A stretch of 53,393 nt of DNA from Salinivibrio costicola subsp. costicola ATCC 33508 = LMG 11651 (GCA_000565345.1 AQOF01000050.1:1-53393); one strand, 5' to 3'. Shown: positions 10,496 to 21,923, counted from the stretch's first letter. The notes: a model not told the origin generated them from the sequence alone. Numbers and translations: made by a program.

Positions 10496-12946
10496 ATGAC
10501 CCCAAAACAGCAACATGCCTTTGATAAAAGTGCGTTTAAAATCAGCATGGTCCAACACTTGACCCAGCTAGGTCACGCACCTGAAACCGCTCAACAACGC
10601 GATTGGTACCTTGCCTTAGGGCGTGCATTGGCTGAGCACACAACAGGCGACTTGGTGGCGACTGAAAACGATCAAGCGATCAAACAGGCAAAAAGCGTTA
10701 ACTATTTATCTCTTGAATTTCTCATTGGCCGTTTGACGGGCAACAACCTGATTAGCATGGGTTTATACGATGTGATTGCTGAGGCCGTTGGTGAACTCGG
10801 TCTGGGTCTTACCGACTTATTAGAGCAAGAGCGTGATCCGTCACTCGGCAACGGTGGGCTTGGGCGTCTCGCCGCTTGCTTTATGGATTCACTCGCGGCA
10901 CAGCAATATCCAGCTGTTGGCTATGGCTTACATTACGAGTATGGCCTTTTCCGCCAATCTTTCGACCAAGGGGCCCAGCAAGAAGCGCCTGATGCATGGC
11001 GTGAGCCAGAAGGCTACCCTTGGGAAGTCGTCCGTCCAGATTTGACTCAAACCATTGGTTTCTATGGCCATGTTGAGGTTGTTGAGGAAGCAGGGCATAC
11101 CTATCGTCAATGGGTGCCAAGCTTGAAAATCCAGGCAATGCCTTGGGACTTACCCATTGTCGGTTACCAAAGTAACACCGTTTATCCATTGCGTTTGTGG
11201 GAAGGTCGAGCACTGACACCGTTCGCGCTTGATGCTTTTAATGCGGGCGAGTACACCCATGCGCAGCAAGCTGATATTGATGCGGGTAACCTGACTAAAG
11301 TCCTTTACCCCAACGATAATCATGATGCGGGCAAGACGCTGCGTTTAATGCAGCAGTACTTCCATAGCGCCGCCTCAGTGGGTGACATCCTTCGCCGTCA
11401 CTTGGAAGCCGGACATGCGTTGGCGGCGTTGCCGGAGTATGAAACCATTCAGCTTAACGATACTCACCCAACGATCGCCATTCCGGAACTGATGCGTGTG
11501 TTGCTAGATGATTATCGCTTAGGTTGGGATGAAGCGTGGGCCATTGCTAGCCGTACCTTCGCTTACACGAACCACACGTTATTACCTGAAGCGCTTGAAA
11601 CGTGGAGTGAATCGCTCATGGCAGAGCTTCTTCCTCGCCATATGGAGATCATTTTCGAGCTCAATCATCGTTTCTTACAAGACGTGGAGCAAAAGTGGCC
11701 TGGTGATGTGCGCAAACAGCAAGTGTTATCCGTGATCGATGATCAAGGTGAGCGCATGGTGCGCATGGCGAATCTGTGTGTGATTGGCTCTTATGCTGTC
11801 AACGGTGTCGCGGCCTTGCACTCACAGTTGGTTAAACGTGATTTATTCCCTGAGTTTGATGCGCTTTATCCAGGTCGCATTCAAAATGTGACAAACGGCA
11901 TTACACCGCGTCGTTGGTTGAAGTTCTGTAATCCTGATTTATCAAACTTGATCAGTGAAAAAATTGGCGAGCAGTGGCCAGCACAGCTTGAGCAACTCGA
12001 GCAGGTTGCACAATATGCTGACGACGCTGATTTTCAGAAAACCTTCATGGCGGTCAAGAAGCGGAATAAACAGCGCCTTGCTGACTGGGTAAAATCCAAC
12101 CTCGATATCACGCTTAACACCGATGCGATTTTCGATGTTCAGATCAAGCGTCTACACGAATATAAGCGTCAACACTTAAATCTATTGCATGTGATTTCGC
12201 TCTATCAGCGCTTGCTCAACGAGCCAAACTTTGACATGGCGCCACGAGTGGTCTTTTTTGCCGCTAAAGCAGCCCCAGGTTATGAACTGGCAAAATCGAT
12301 CATTTTCGCTATCAACAAGGTGGCCGAAACGATCAATAACGATCCACGCGTTGGCGATAAGCTTAAAGTGGTGTTTATTCCAGACTACCGCGTAAGCATG
12401 GCAGAAATTATCATTCCAGCCGCCGATGTGTCAGAGCAAATCTCAATGGCCGGTAAAGAAGCGTCGGGTACGGGTAATATGAAAATGGCCCTTAACGGTG
12501 CCTTGACCATTGGTACCATGGATGGCGCTAACGTCGAGATCCGTGAAGAAGTGGGTGACGATAATATCTATATCTTCGGCTTAGATGTTGATGGGGTCAC
12601 CGAATTACGCCAAAAAGGCTATCAACCCGAAACAGCGTACCAAAATCAACCGCTTCTAAAAGCCGCTTTAGATAGCCTATTGGATGAAACCTTCACGCCA
12701 GGGCAGCCTGGTTTGCTGCGCCCTGTCTTTGACAGCGTGATGACAAGTGGTGACCCGTACTTATGTTTGGCTGACTTTGCTGATTATGTCCGCGCACACA
12801 ATGACATTGATCGTGATTATCGAGACATGTCGCAGTGGGCACGCAAAGCCATTCTTAACACCGCGCTGGTTGGTAAGTTTAGCTCTGACCGTTCCATCCG
12901 TGATTATGTTAATAATATTTGGCAGCTAAAAGCGATCAAACGCTAA
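10496..12946 (+). CDS. malP: Maltodextrin phosphorylase
   Basis: A GT35 phosphorylase of 816 residues that releases glucose-1-phosphate from the non-reducing ends of maltodextrins using phosphate and pyridoxal phosphate. The N-terminal substrate region has SLEFLIGRLTGNNL and DPSLGNGGLGRLAACF. The PLP-lysine segment EASGTGNMKMALNGALTIGT lies near residue 660 and MDGANVEI follows it, both diagnostic. The protein lacks a long regulatory N-terminal extension and has a MalP-like length (E. coli 797). It begins the malP-malQ-glgB transcription unit, divergent from malT. It is more likely MalP than GlgP because malQ follows directly. Confidence 0.95.
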   Translation: MTPKQQHAFDKSAFKISMVQHLTQLGHAPETAQQRDWYLALGRALAEHTTGDLVATENDQAIKQAKSVNYLSLEFLIGRLTGNNLISMGLYDVIAEAVGELGLGLTDLLEQERDPSLGNGGLGRLAACFMDSLAAQQYPAVGYGLHYEYGLFRQSFDQGAQQEAPDAWREPEGYPWEVVRPDLTQTIGFYGHVEVVEEAGHTYRQWVPSLKIQAMPWDLPIVGYQSNTVYPLRLWEGRALTPFALDAFNAGEYTHAQQADIDAGNLTKVLYPNDNHDAGKTLRLMQQYFHSAASVGDILRRHLEAGHALAALPEYETIQLNDTHPTIAIPELMRVLLDDYRLGWDEAWAIASRTFAYTNHTLLPEALETWSESLMAELLPRHMEIIFELNHRFLQDVEQKWPGDVRKQQVLSVIDDQGERMVRMANLCVIGSYAVNGVAALHSQLVKRDLFPEFDALYPGRIQNVTNGITPRRWLKFCNPDLSNLISEKIGEQWPAQLEQLEQVAQYADDADFQKTFMAVKKRNKQRLADWVKSNLDITLNTDAIFDVQIKRLHEYKRQHLNLLHVISLYQRLLNEPNFDMAPRVVFFAAKAAPGYELAKSIIFAINKVAETINNDPRVGDKLKVVFIPDYRVSMAEIIIPAADVSEQISMAGKEASGTGNMKMALNGALTIGTMDGANVEIREEVGDDNIYIFGLDVDGVTELRQKGYQPETAYQNQPLLKAALDSLLDETFTPGQPGLLRPVFDSVMTSGDPYLCLADFADYVRAHNDIDRDYRDMSQWARKAILNTALVGKFSSDRSIRDYVNNIWQLKAIKR

Positions 12947-12982
12947 TTGCTAATTGCAATATAACGGGTTAACAACCTGATA

Positions 12983-13008
12983 GGTGGCAAGGGATTCGCC
13001 TTGCCACC
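12983..13008 (+). other. Stem-loop between malP and malQ
   Basis: A perfect 10-base stem (GGTGGCAAGG / CCTTGCCACC) has a 6-base loop and no T run. It may stabilise the upstream malP mRNA end or attenuate malQ. Confidence 0.6.
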
Positions 13009-13069
13009 TGATAATAATGACAACAATATTGCCCAATAAAAGAAGGGGGCAGACCCCTCGGAGAAAGCG

Positions 13070-15256
13070 ATGAAAGAATCTGCATTAAAGACAGTCGCAC
13101 ACATGGCGAACCTTGCCGACCGTTATATCAGTGCTTGGGGCACAGAAGCGGCGGTGCCAGACAGTACCTTACATGATTTATTAACGTCACTTGGCTATGA
13201 CACACGTCATGATGATGCGTTGTTGGCATCAGCGGAGAGAAAACATAAAACGGATGTGCTTGCCCCCGTAAAGGTGGTGCAAGACAACGAACCGGTTGAA
13301 ATTGCGCTTTACCTTGGCACCAGTGCCAGAGACAGTGATTTTAGTTGGCGTTTGGAAACCGAACAGGGCGAGTGCTTTGAAGGTTATCTTCAGTCACAAA
13401 TTATTCGCGATGAACGCAGTGAGGGTGGCCCGCTCGTTTTTAGCTTACCGTGCGCTCTACCTTGGGGCTACCACCGTCTCTTTGTAAACCGAAAGCGCCG
13501 CAAATCTCCCTATCAGATGACGTTAATTATGGCGCCTTCTCAGTGCTATAAACAACCTGAACTGAACGCGCACAAAAAAATGTGGGGGCCGAGTATTCAG
13601 CTCTACACCTTACGCACTCCACATAATTGGGGCATCGGTGATTTTGGCGATCTCAAACAGTTGGTCAGTGAATTGGCGTCACGCGGGGCAGATTTTGTTG
13701 GTCTGAACCCGATTCATGCGCTTTTCCCTGCCAATCCTGAAGCTGCGAGTCCTTATAGCCCGTCATCGCGTCGCTGGCTTAATCTTTTGTATATCGATGT
13801 CAGCGCGGTGCGAGAGTTTTCATTGAGCGCCAAGGCGCAGCAACTGGTGGGCAGTGCCGCGTTTCAACGTCGATTACAGGCCGTACGTGATACCCATTGG
13901 GTCGATTATAGTGAAGTTGCCGCATTGAAGATGGCGGTATTGCCGTTACTGTTTGAGGAGTTTAAACAGCGGGAGTTGCTGCAACAGACGCATCGTGGCC
14001 GCGAATTCTTAGACTTTATTGAGCAAGGTGGTGACAGCTTAAAACAGCAAGCGACCTTTGATGCATTGCATCAACACTTGCGCGCAGACGACGAGAATAT
14101 GTGGGGCTGGCCGGTGTTCCCAGAAAAGTACCGTCGTTATGAGAATGCGGCGACGCAAGCTTTTATTGAACAGCACCATGATGACATCCAGCTGTATATG
14201 TATTTACAGTGGATTGCTCAAATCCAAATCGAAGAGGCACAAGCGATCGCCGAAGAACAAGGCATGGCGCTCGGTTTATATCGCGACTTGGCGGTGGGTG
14301 TTTCAGATGCGGGAAGTGAAACATGGTCAGATAACTCGCCACTCGTGCTTGACGCCAGTGTTGGCGCGCCACCCGATATGTTGGGGCCGCGAGGACAAAA
14401 TTGGGGCTTACCACCGTTTGATCCACAAGCGCTGCAAGCTTCGGGTTATCATGCTTATATTGAACTGTTGCGTGCCAATATGCGTCACTGTGGTGCATTA
14501 AGGATTGACCATGTGCTAGGTTTGTTGCGTTTATGGTGGATCCCGAAAGGCAAGAACGCCAGCGAAGGCGCGTATTTATATTACCCAGTAAAAGACATGC
14601 TTGCTATTTTGGCACTTGAATCACACCGTCATCAATGCAGTGTGATTGGTGAAGATTTAGGCACGGTGCCTGACGAAATTGGTGCGTTGCTGAGCGATGC
14701 GGGTGTGCATTCTTATAAAGTGTTCTTCTTTGAAACGTCAGAGGAAGATGGTGGATTTATTTCACCGGCCCATTATACCGAGCAAGCGATGGCAACACTT
14801 TCCACTCATGATATGCCAACCATTCGGGGATTTTGGCATTGTGATGACTTAAAAATGGGTCAAGAGCTGGGCTTGTATCCGGACGAAGCACAGCTTCAGC
14901 AATTGTTTGATGATCGCTTAAAAGCGAAACAAGGGATCTTAGACAGTGTTCGTTGGCATGGCATGTTGCCGGAAGGTGTAGGGGCAGATGCGCGTTATGT
15001 GCCGATGGATGGCTATTTGTGTCGCGCACTACAATTGCATGTCGCAGCCGGCCAATCTGCGCTGTTGAGTGTGCAGCTTGAAGATTGGTTAGAAATGGAC
15101 AAGCCAGTTAATATCCCTGGTACGGTTGATGAGTATCCTAACTGGCGACGTAAACTCTCTGTGAACCTAGATACGTTGTTTAGCCGCGAAGAGTTAAATC
15201 AACTGGCGAAGGATCTTTCGCGGGTACGCTTACACGCGAGTCATCTATCCGTTTGA
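13070..15256 (+). CDS. malQ: 4-alpha-glucanotransferase (amylomaltase)
   Basis: A GH77 enzyme of 728 residues that disproportionates maltose and maltodextrins, producing glucose and longer chains for MalP. Conserved motifs are present in order: WGIGDFGDL, ASPYSPSSRRWLNLLYID, the nucleophile segment LRIDHVLGLLRLWWIP, the acid/base segment VIGEDLGTVP, and LSTHDMPTIRGFW. The N-terminal approximately 150 residues form the MalQ-specific extension found in enteric enzymes (E. coli 694 residues). A strong ribosome-binding site (GGAG) precedes the ATG. The frame is intact. It follows malP at 123 bases, with a hairpin between. Confidence 0.95.
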   Translation: MKESALKTVAHMANLADRYISAWGTEAAVPDSTLHDLLTSLGYDTRHDDALLASAERKHKTDVLAPVKVVQDNEPVEIALYLGTSARDSDFSWRLETEQGECFEGYLQSQIIRDERSEGGPLVFSLPCALPWGYHRLFVNRKRRKSPYQMTLIMAPSQCYKQPELNAHKKMWGPSIQLYTLRTPHNWGIGDFGDLKQLVSELASRGADFVGLNPIHALFPANPEAASPYSPSSRRWLNLLYIDVSAVREFSLSAKAQQLVGSAAFQRRLQAVRDTHWVDYSEVAALKMAVLPLLFEEFKQRELLQQTHRGREFLDFIEQGGDSLKQQATFDALHQHLRADDENMWGWPVFPEKYRRYENAATQAFIEQHHDDIQLYMYLQWIAQIQIEEAQAIAEEQGMALGLYRDLAVGVSDAGSETWSDNSPLVLDASVGAPPDMLGPRGQNWGLPPFDPQALQASGYHAYIELLRANMRHCGALRIDHVLGLLRLWWIPKGKNASEGAYLYYPVKDMLAILALESHRHQCSVIGEDLGTVPDEIGALLSDAGVHSYKVFFFETSEEDGGFISPAHYTEQAMATLSTHDMPTIRGFWHCDDLKMGQELGLYPDEAQLQQLFDDRLKAKQGILDSVRWHGMLPEGVGADARYVPMDGYLCRALQLHVAAGQSALLSVQLEDWLEMDKPVNIPGTVDEYPNWRRKLSVNLDTLFSREELNQLAKDLSRVRLHASHLSV

Positions 15257-15340
15257 TCGCCTGATCACCACGCGACCACGCTCTATCCTTAGTGCTAGCC
15301 AACACGCACGGATGGAGCGTTTTTCTATAAGGAGCCTTCT

Positions 15341-17267
15341 GTGTCACATTCCTCTTCCTCGATGACACCATATTATACGCACCCCGATCACTACGACATC
15401 GATCTCGCGGCCTTGTACAATCCTCGCTATGCGCATCAGCTCATGGGTGCGCATCCTATGACCTTGCCGGTTAACGGTGAGCCTATTGAAGGCGTGCGTT
15501 TTATTGTCTTTGCCCCTCATGCGCAATCGGTTAGCGTGATTGGCGATTGGAACCAATGGCAAGCTGATACCGCCTTGATGACGCCCATTGAAGATGGCTT
15601 TTGGGTCGGGTTTATTGCCAACCTTGGCACACACCAACGCTATAAATACGCCTTAACCGGCTTACCGTGACGGACAGGGGTTTATCCCATAAAGCCGATC
15701 CTTACGGGGCGTACGCTGAGCTTATCCCTCGTTTGCGTCACTGACTTATGATCAGTCTGTTTATCAATGGAACGATCATCAGTGGCAGCAACGACCCATA
15801 ACCGCAAAGCATCAACAAGCCTTGTCGTTTTATGAGTTACATCTTGGCTCGTGGCAACATGATGAAAATGGCCAAATGCTGGGCTATCGCGACCTTGCTG
15901 TGCGCTTAGTGCCGTATCTGGTTGATATGGGCTATACCCATGTGGAGTTAATGCCGGTCAGTGAGCACCCTTTTTATGGGTCGTGGGGATATCAACCATA
16001 GGCTTTTTGCACCGACCAACCGCTACGGATCGCCGGATGATTTTAAGTATTTTGTCGACCAATGCCACCAGGCAGGGATTGGCGTGATCCTTGATTGGGT
16101 GCCGGGGCATTTTCCCACCGATGATCATGGACTTGCGTACTTTGATGGCACGCCTTTATATCACGATCCTGATCCGCGTCGTGGTTGGCATAATGATTGG
16201 CACTGCCATCTCTACGATATGGGTAAAGATCATGTGCGCCGCTTTCTGGTGAATAATGCGCTGTATTGGCTCGATCAATTTCACATTGATGGTCTACGCG
16301 TGGATGCCGTCGCGTCGATGCTCTATCTCGATTATTCGCGTGAGCATGACCAATGGCTCCCCAACGCTGACGGTGGAAACGAGAATTACGACGCGATTGC
16401 GACACTAAAATGGATGAACGAGTCGGTTTATCACTATTTTCCCAATGCGATGACGATTGCTGAAGAGTCCACCACATTTCCTGGCGTGTCTGCGCCCACG
16501 TATATGGGAGGACTTGGGTTCGGATTCAAATGGAATATGGGCTGGATGCATGACAGCTTAAGTTATATCCGTGAAGAACCTGTGCATCGACGCTATCATC
16601 ACGATACGCTGACCTTCCCATTAGTTTATGCGTTTAGTGAGAACTATGTGTTACCGCTATCGCATGACGAAGTGGTCTATGGTAAAGGCTCTCTGATGGG
16701 CAAAATGCCTGGCGATGAGTGGCAACAAACGGCTAATTTACGCGCCTATTTGAGCTATATGTATGGTCAACCCGGAAAAAAACTGAATTTTATGGGGGCG
16801 GAGATTGGTCAAACAGCAGAGTGGGATCACGATAGTCAACTTGAGTGGCACTGGTTGCAGTATGAACGCCACCAAGGTGTTCAAGCTCTGGTGAAAGCCT
16901 CAATGCTCTTTATGTGTCGACGCCAGCATTGTACCGACTCGATTGTGATCCGACAGGGTTTGAATGGCGAGTCAAAGATGCGGCAGATATCAGTATCATG
17001 GCCCATGAGCGGTTGGGCGATGATGGCTCGCGAGTGCTGGTGGTGAGTAATTTCACGCCTGTACCACGTGATGGTTTTCACCTAGGTGTACCGATGAGTG
17101 GCGACTATCAACTGGTATTAAACTCCGATGATGAGGCATTTTGGGGCAGTGGCTATCCGGTTTACCAAGTAGTGAGTACGGATAAAGTATCAGCACATGA
17201 GCAACCCCAATCACTGACGCTCAATTTGCCACCGTTAGCCACGGTTTTTTATCGCTGGCAAGGGTGA
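15341..17267 (+). pseudogene. glgB: 1,4-alpha-glucan branching enzyme, several frameshifts
   Basis: GlgB makes alpha-1,6 branches in glycogen. Pieces in different frames add up to about 645 residues. The first has the CBM48 domain (FAPHAQSVSVIGDWNQW). An interrupted stretch follows, with [23 protein letters not shown] and [11 protein letters not shown] long GH13 core then has [39 protein letters not shown] and [15 protein letters not shown]. The C-terminal beta domain ends YRWQG. Single missing bases near 15668, 15721, 15998-16008 (two) and 16899 restore one frame. The start is GTG with AAGGAGCC upstream. The extra N1 domain of long-form GlgB is absent. All catalytic motifs survive, so sequencing error is plausible, but this gene has more lesions than any other here. 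Confidence 0.85.
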
Positions 17268-17302
17268 ACAACTTCAAACCACGCTAGACGACCCAATGAG
17301 GA

Positions 17303-17332
17303 ACGCACCAAGTTAATCCTTGGTGCGTTTTT
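17303..17332 (+). terminator. Rho-independent terminator after glgB
   Basis: Stem AACGCACCAAG / CTTGGTGCGTT is followed by a T-rich tract, 36 bases after the glgB stop. Confidence 0.85.
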
Positions 17333-17404
17333 ATTTGTCGCCTCGCGCAGACCGCAACGCTATGTTTACTGCACCGCTTACCGCCTTGTTCTAGGTTGAA
17401 TCCA

Positions 17405-17430
17405 TCAAAAAAGGCCGCGTATGCGGCCTA
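17405..17430 (-). terminator. Rho-independent terminator of malK
   Basis: On the minus strand TTAGGCCGCATACGCGGCC is followed by TTTTTT, 24 bases after the malK stop. Confidence 0.85.
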
Positions 17431-17453
17431 ATCATTATCTTTAAGGCGCCATT

Positions 17454-18593
17454 TTATGCCGCATCTTCTTCGTCAACGAAGGTCACGCCGTTTTCACGGT
17501 GTAGACGCTTGCACGCGCGGCCGTCGCTGTGGAACAAGTGACAGCGGTGAGCGGGAATACCAATCGCGTACTTCTCGCCGGGCTCAATCTCAACCGTATC
17601 GAGTTGGCGATAGATCACATCCGCATCGGCACTTTCTAGGTTGAGATAAATTTGCGTCTCGTTACCCAACTTCTCAACGATGGTCGCGTCTCCTTCGATT
17701 TTGGCATCACCGTCTTTGGCGGCGATTAAGTGCTCTGGGCGAATCCCTAGCGACATACGATCACCGCGGGTGACGGTTTTGCCATCGACCGGTATCCAGA
17801 AACTGGCCCCCTCACTTAGCTGCACTTTGACCCGAGTTGGCTCAACATCTGCGATGAATACGCTCATGAAATTCATTTTTGGTGAGCCAATAAAAGAGGC
17901 AACAAAGCGGTTTTGTGGGTAGTGGTATAGCTCAAGCGGTTTGCCCACTTGCGCGACACGGCCCTCATCTAGCACCACAATTTTATCGGCCATGGTCATG
18001 GCTTCAATCTGATCGTGGGTGACATAAATCATGGTACAGCCAAGCTGACGTTGTAACTTGGTGATTTGTGCACGCATCTGCACCCGTAACCCGGCATCGA
18101 GATTCGATAAGGGTTCATCAAGTAGAAAAACCTGTGGTTGAGACACCAGGGTACGGCCAATGGCGACGCGCTGACGTTGGCCGCCCGACAGGGATTTTGG
18201 TTGTCTATCTAATAAGTGACCAAGTTGCAAAATCTCCGCCGCTTGATGCACGCGTTTATCTACCTCAGCCTTATTGGCTTTTGCCAGCTTTAAACCAAAT
18301 GACATATTGTCGTAGAGGTTTAAGTGGGGATAAAGGGCATAGGATTGGAACACCATGCCGACGCCACGCTTAGATGGCTCAATATCATTTACTCGCTGAT
18401 CATCAATGTAAAGGTCGCCCGACGTAATATCTTCCAACCCGGCAACGCAGCGCAATAAGGTGGATTTACCGCAACCAGAAGGACCGACAAAGACGACAAA
18501 TTCGCCATCTTTAATCTCTAGGTCAACGTTTTTAGAAATCATTACATCGTTGTCATACGCTTTACAAACGTTTTTAAACGTGACACTTGCCAT
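17454..18593 (-). CDS. malK: Maltose/maltodextrin ABC transporter ATPase
   Basis: The cytoplasmic ATPase of the MalEFGK2 importer, about 379 residues. Walker [10 protein letters not shown] lies near residue 36, with the Q-loop FQSYALYPH, signature [15 protein letters not shown], Walker [13 protein letters not shown] and H-loop VTHD. The C-terminal 140 residues form the MOP/TOBE regulatory domain, which in E. coli binds MalT and EIIA-Glc. The ATG at 18593 (MASVTFKNV) is chosen over an open frame 13 codons longer because GAGGGCGAG sits at good ribosome-binding distance and it matches E. coli MalK. It is divergent from malE across a shared 500-base control region. Confidence 0.95.
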   Translation of the reverse strand: MASVTFKNVCKAYDNDVMISKNVDLEIKDGEFVVFVGPSGCGKSTLLRCVAGLEDITSGDLYIDDQRVNDIEPSKRGVGMVFQSYALYPHLNLYDNMSFGLKLAKANKAEVDKRVHQAAEILQLGHLLDRQPKSLSGGQRQRVAIGRTLVSQPQVFLLDEPLSNLDAGLRVQMRAQITKLQRQLGCTMIYVTHDQIEAMTMADKIVVLDEGRVAQVGKPLELYHYPQNRFVASFIGSPKMNFMSVFIADVEPTRVKVQLSEGASFWIPVDGKTVTRGDRMSLGIRPEHLIAAKDGDAKIEGDATIVEKLGNETQIYLNLESADADVIYRQLDTVEIEPGEKYAIGIPAHRCHLFHSDGRACKRLHRENGVTFVDEEDAA

Positions 18594-18786
18594 GTCGCTC
18601 GCCCTCAATCGCTTTTCATTAATTCGGCTCAATTTGCATGATACGTGGTTATGTTATCAATGTGGGTCGTTATAAGCGTTACCGCTTTTGTTTAACGTTC
18701 GTTGATGATTAATTAACCACACTAGGGAAAAATACCACTCATGCTTTTTTTGATGAGACTCAGTGTGTCTTATCTGCGCTAGCCCT

Positions 18787-18834
18787 GCATCCTCCTATCA
18801 TCAATTATTACAGGGGGAGTAGGCGGGGAGGAGG
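18787..18834 (+). promoter_or_regulatory. MalT boxes in the malK-malE control region, malK side
   Basis: GGGGAGGAGG at 18825-18834 is an exact MalT box. GGGGAGTAGG at 18814-18823 differs at one position and is a direct repeat one turn away. A reverse-oriented GGAGGATGC core lies at 18787-18795. The cluster is about 200-240 bases upstream of malK. Confidence 0.8.
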
Positions 18835-18920
18835 ATTTTCTCCTACCTAAAATAATTTGAGGGCGTACTTCACAAAAATCTGAGTTAATTAGTTGAACTT
18901 GATCACGTTCAGTTTATTTT

Positions 18921-18936
18921 TGTGAGCCGCATCATT
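18921..18936. promoter_or_regulatory. CRP-like site in the malK-malE control region
   Basis: TGTGAGCCGCATCATT has a perfect left half and a partial right half. It lies between the two MalT-box groups, where CRP sites lie in the E. coli malEp-malKp region. The match is modest. Confidence 0.4.
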
Positions 18937-18994
18937 AGTGACGAGCGATATGGATCACGAATTCGCTCGCATAGGTGTAGGGCGTAGAGACCAG

Positions 18995-19052
18995 GATGAT
19001 GAGGAATGAAGAGGAATTACCCATGATAGAGCCTGAAACACAGCTCATCCTC
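18995..19052. promoter_or_regulatory. MalT-box-like sites, malE side
   Basis: GATGATGAGG (18995-19004, forward) and GCTCATCCTC (19043-19052, reverse) each match the MalT box at 8 of 10 positions. They lie 40-100 bases before malE. Confidence 0.5.
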
Positions 19053-19093
19053 CATGGAATCGTGCTACACCTCAGTAGAAGAAGGATAGAAAG

Positions 19094-20275
19094 ATGAATA
19101 AATCACTTAGCGCTGTTGCCCTCGGTACCCTGATTGCACTTGGCTCATTTGGTGCAAATGCGAATATTGAAGAAGGCCAGCTGACCATTTGGATTAATGG
19201 TGACAAAGGTTATAACGGCCTTGCCGAAGTGGGTGACCGTTTTGAACAAGACACGGGCATTCCTGTAACCGTGGTTCACCCTGATGGCCTGCAAGACAAG
19301 TTCCCGCAAACCGCATCAACGGGTGATGGCCCAGATATCGTTTTTTGGGCGCATGACCGTTTCGGTGGCTATGCCGAGTCAGGCTTATTGACAGAAATCC
19401 GTCCGTCGGATCGTTTAAAAGACGGCATGGTCGATTTTGCTTGGGATGCGGTCAAATACAAAGGCAAATACGTCGGTTATCCGGTGGCCGTGGAGTCACT
19501 GTCTCTTATCTACAACAAAGATCTCGTCCCTAACCCGCCAGAAACGTGGCAAGACGTGGTTGCGATAGATGCCAAGCTCAAAGAGCAAGGCAAATCGGCC
19601 ATCATGTGGAACTTAAAAGAACCCTACTTTACTTGGCCACTAATGGCGGCTGATGGCGGCTATGCGTTTAAACAAACCGCAACGGGTTATGATGTCAAAG
19701 ATGCGGGCATCAATAATAAAGGGGTTCACGATGCACTGAACTTCATGAAGCAGATGGTCAAAGATGGCGTGATTTCTTCTGATATGGATTATTCCGTTTC
19801 TGAAGCTGCGTTTAACAAGGGTGACACAGCGATGACCATCAATGGCCCATGGTCGTGGGGGAACGTTGAGAAGTCAGGCATTAATTATGGTGTGGCTACC
19901 TTACCAACTTTCCAAGGTGAAGCCTCTAAGCCCTTTGTTGGCGTGTTAAGTGCCGGTATTAGCACCGCGTCGCCAAACAAGGCACTCGCCGTCGAGTTTC
20001 TTGAAAACTATTTGCTGACCAATGAAGGTCTATCAACCGTGAATGCGGATAAGCCTCTGGGTGCGGTGGCGTTAAATGCTTATCAAGCTGAACTTGCTAA
20101 AGATCCGCGCATTGCGGCAACGATGGAAAACGCTAAGCATGGCGAGGTAATGCCAAACATTCCGCAAATGAACGCGTTCTGGGCGGCAGCCAAAAACGCA
20201 ATTATCAACGTGGTTGATGACCGTCAAAGCGTTGAAGCTGCTCTTAACGACGCAGAAAAACAGATGGTTAAATAA
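19094..20275 (+). CDS. malE: Maltose/maltodextrin-binding protein
   Basis: The periplasmic binding protein that delivers maltodextrins to MalFGK and, in E. coli, to the Tar chemoreceptor. It has 393 residues; E. coli has 396. A signal peptide ends at GANA, giving a mature start [19 protein letters not shown] that is very close to E. coli MBP. Family motifs include [39 protein letters not shown] and [19 protein letters not shown] precedes the ATG. It is the first gene of malE-malF-malG, divergent from malK. A stem-loop follows the stop, as seen after E. coli malE. Confidence 0.96.
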   Translation: MNKSLSAVALGTLIALGSFGANANIEEGQLTIWINGDKGYNGLAEVGDRFEQDTGIPVTVVHPDGLQDKFPQTASTGDGPDIVFWAHDRFGGYAESGLLTEIRPSDRLKDGMVDFAWDAVKYKGKYVGYPVAVESLSLIYNKDLVPNPPETWQDVVAIDAKLKEQGKSAIMWNLKEPYFTWPLMAADGGYAFKQTATGYDVKDAGINNKGVHDALNFMKQMVKDGVISSDMDYSVSEAAFNKGDTAMTINGPWSWGNVEKSGINYGVATLPTFQGEASKPFVGVLSAGISTASPNKALAVEFLENYLLTNEGLSTVNADKPLGAVALNAYQAELAKDPRIAATMENAKHGEVMPNIPQMNAFWAAAKNAIINVVDDRQSVEAALNDAEKQMVK

Positions 20276-20283
20276 GCTCTATC

Positions 20284-20309
20284 TGCAGGGGGGATGCGTC
20301 CTCCCTGCA
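20284..20309 (+). other. Stem-loop in the malE-malF intergenic region
   Basis: TGCAGGG...CCCTGCA arms with an imperfect inner stem lie directly after malE, with no T run. In E. coli, REP hairpins here keep malE mRNA more abundant than malFG; the same role is inferred. Confidence 0.6.
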
Positions 20310-20339
20310 CACTTCAGAATTAAGTGAGTAGCGTTCCTT

Positions 20340-21913
20340 ATGCAGTCAGTCCAAGGTTCTCAAGCTATGACAACGTCAGGCTCTTCTTTGCCCAGCAGCA
20401 CAAAAGCGTTCATCAAATGGGCGCTGTTGGCCTCTGTGGCTATTATTAACGGTTATGCCACCGTTTTAATGTATTCGCGTGGTGAAACTGCTTTTGCCCT
20501 GTTAACCGTGGTGTTAACCGCGTTAGCTCTGTACATTTTTGGTAGTAAAAAGACATATGCCCACCGATACATTTATCCAGGTATCGCGGGAATGATTCTT
20601 TTCATCATTTTCCCATTGGTATACACCGTGGGGCTTTCACTTACCAATTATAGTGCCTCCAACCAGTTATCTTTCGAACGCGCTCAGTCGGTATTGCTAG
20701 AGCGAACCTTCCAAGGTGGTGATAGCTATCCGTTTTCTCTTTACCAAACGGATAAAGGCGCGCGTCTTGTGGTGGAGATGCCGGAGCTCGCTACGCCACC
20801 AAACCGTTTGACTTTGCAGCCCTTCCAGCCCAAACACTGGCGTTAACGCCAGTCGACAGTATCTCGGGCGAAAAAGCGACATTACGAGCGGTGATCCAAA
20901 ATCGAGACGCACTCAGCGCTCTCGAACTTAAACGCAGCGATGATCAAATCATTCGGATGAGCGGTTTAAGGAAGTTTGCTGCCATTCAACCGCTTTACAG
21001 CCTGCAAGATGATGGTCGTACACTGATCAATAACCAAACCGGTGAAACACTCAAGCCAAATGATGAGATCGGTTATTACCAAGCGGTTAACGATGCCGGC
21101 GAATTTGTTGGCGATACTGTTTCACCTGGATATGTTGTTCAAATTGGTACCGATAATTTCGAACGCGTATGGACGGATGATGGAATTAAAGAGCCCTTTA
21201 TTGGCATCTTTATTTGGACGATTGTCTTTTCGGTATTATCTGTCGCTTTTTCCCTATTTATTGGTTTGATTCTTGCCAGCCTTGTTCAGTGGGAAGAGTT
21301 GAAGGGTAAGTCTATTTATCGTCTACTCCTTATTCTGCCTTATGCGGTGCCAGCGTTTATTTCGATTTTGATTTTCCGCGGTTTATATAATCAAAGCTTC
21401 GGTGAAATAAATATGGTATTAGAGGCTCTGTTTGGGATCAGTCCTAATTGGTTCTCAGACCCTGTAATGGCCAGAAGTATGGTGGTAACGGTCAATACTT
21501 GGCTGGGCTTTCCTTATATGATGATTCTTTGTATGGGCTTGCTTAAGGCCATTCCGGATGATCTCTATGAGGCATCGGCCATTGACGGCGCGAATTTCAT
21601 CCAAAACTTTACCCGCATCACATTGCCGATGATGATCAAGCCTCTCACGCCTCTACTGATTGCAGCCTTTGCGTTTAACTTCAATAACTTTGTGATGATT
21701 ATGTTGCTGACAGAGGGTGGACCGAGTCGAATTGGTACATCTGAACCGGCCGGTTATACCGACTTGCTAGTCAGTTACACCTACCGAATTGCGTTTGAAG
21801 GCAGTGGCGGTCAGGATTTTGGTTTGGCGAGTGCGATTGCGACGCTGATTTTCATTTTAGTTGGCGCTTTAGCTCTGGTGAATCTGCGCTTGGCACATAA
21901 AAACACGCAGTAG
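20340..21913 (+). pseudogene. malF: Maltose ABC transporter permease MalF, one frameshift
   Basis: An inner-membrane permease of about 524 residues (E. coli 514). The first frame has the N-terminal transmembrane helices and the start of the large periplasmic P2 loop. The second frame covers the rest of P2 and the ABC permease domain, with the EAA loop motif DLYEASAIDGA. Restoring one T in the CGTTTGAC stretch near 20810 gives a continuous protein reading RFDFAALPAQTLAL across the junction. E. coli MalF has the same unusual large P2 loop, so identity is firm. It is the middle gene of malEFG. The break looks like a homopolymer error because malG and malE are intact. Confidence 0.9.
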
Positions 21914-21923
21914 GATATTTAAT

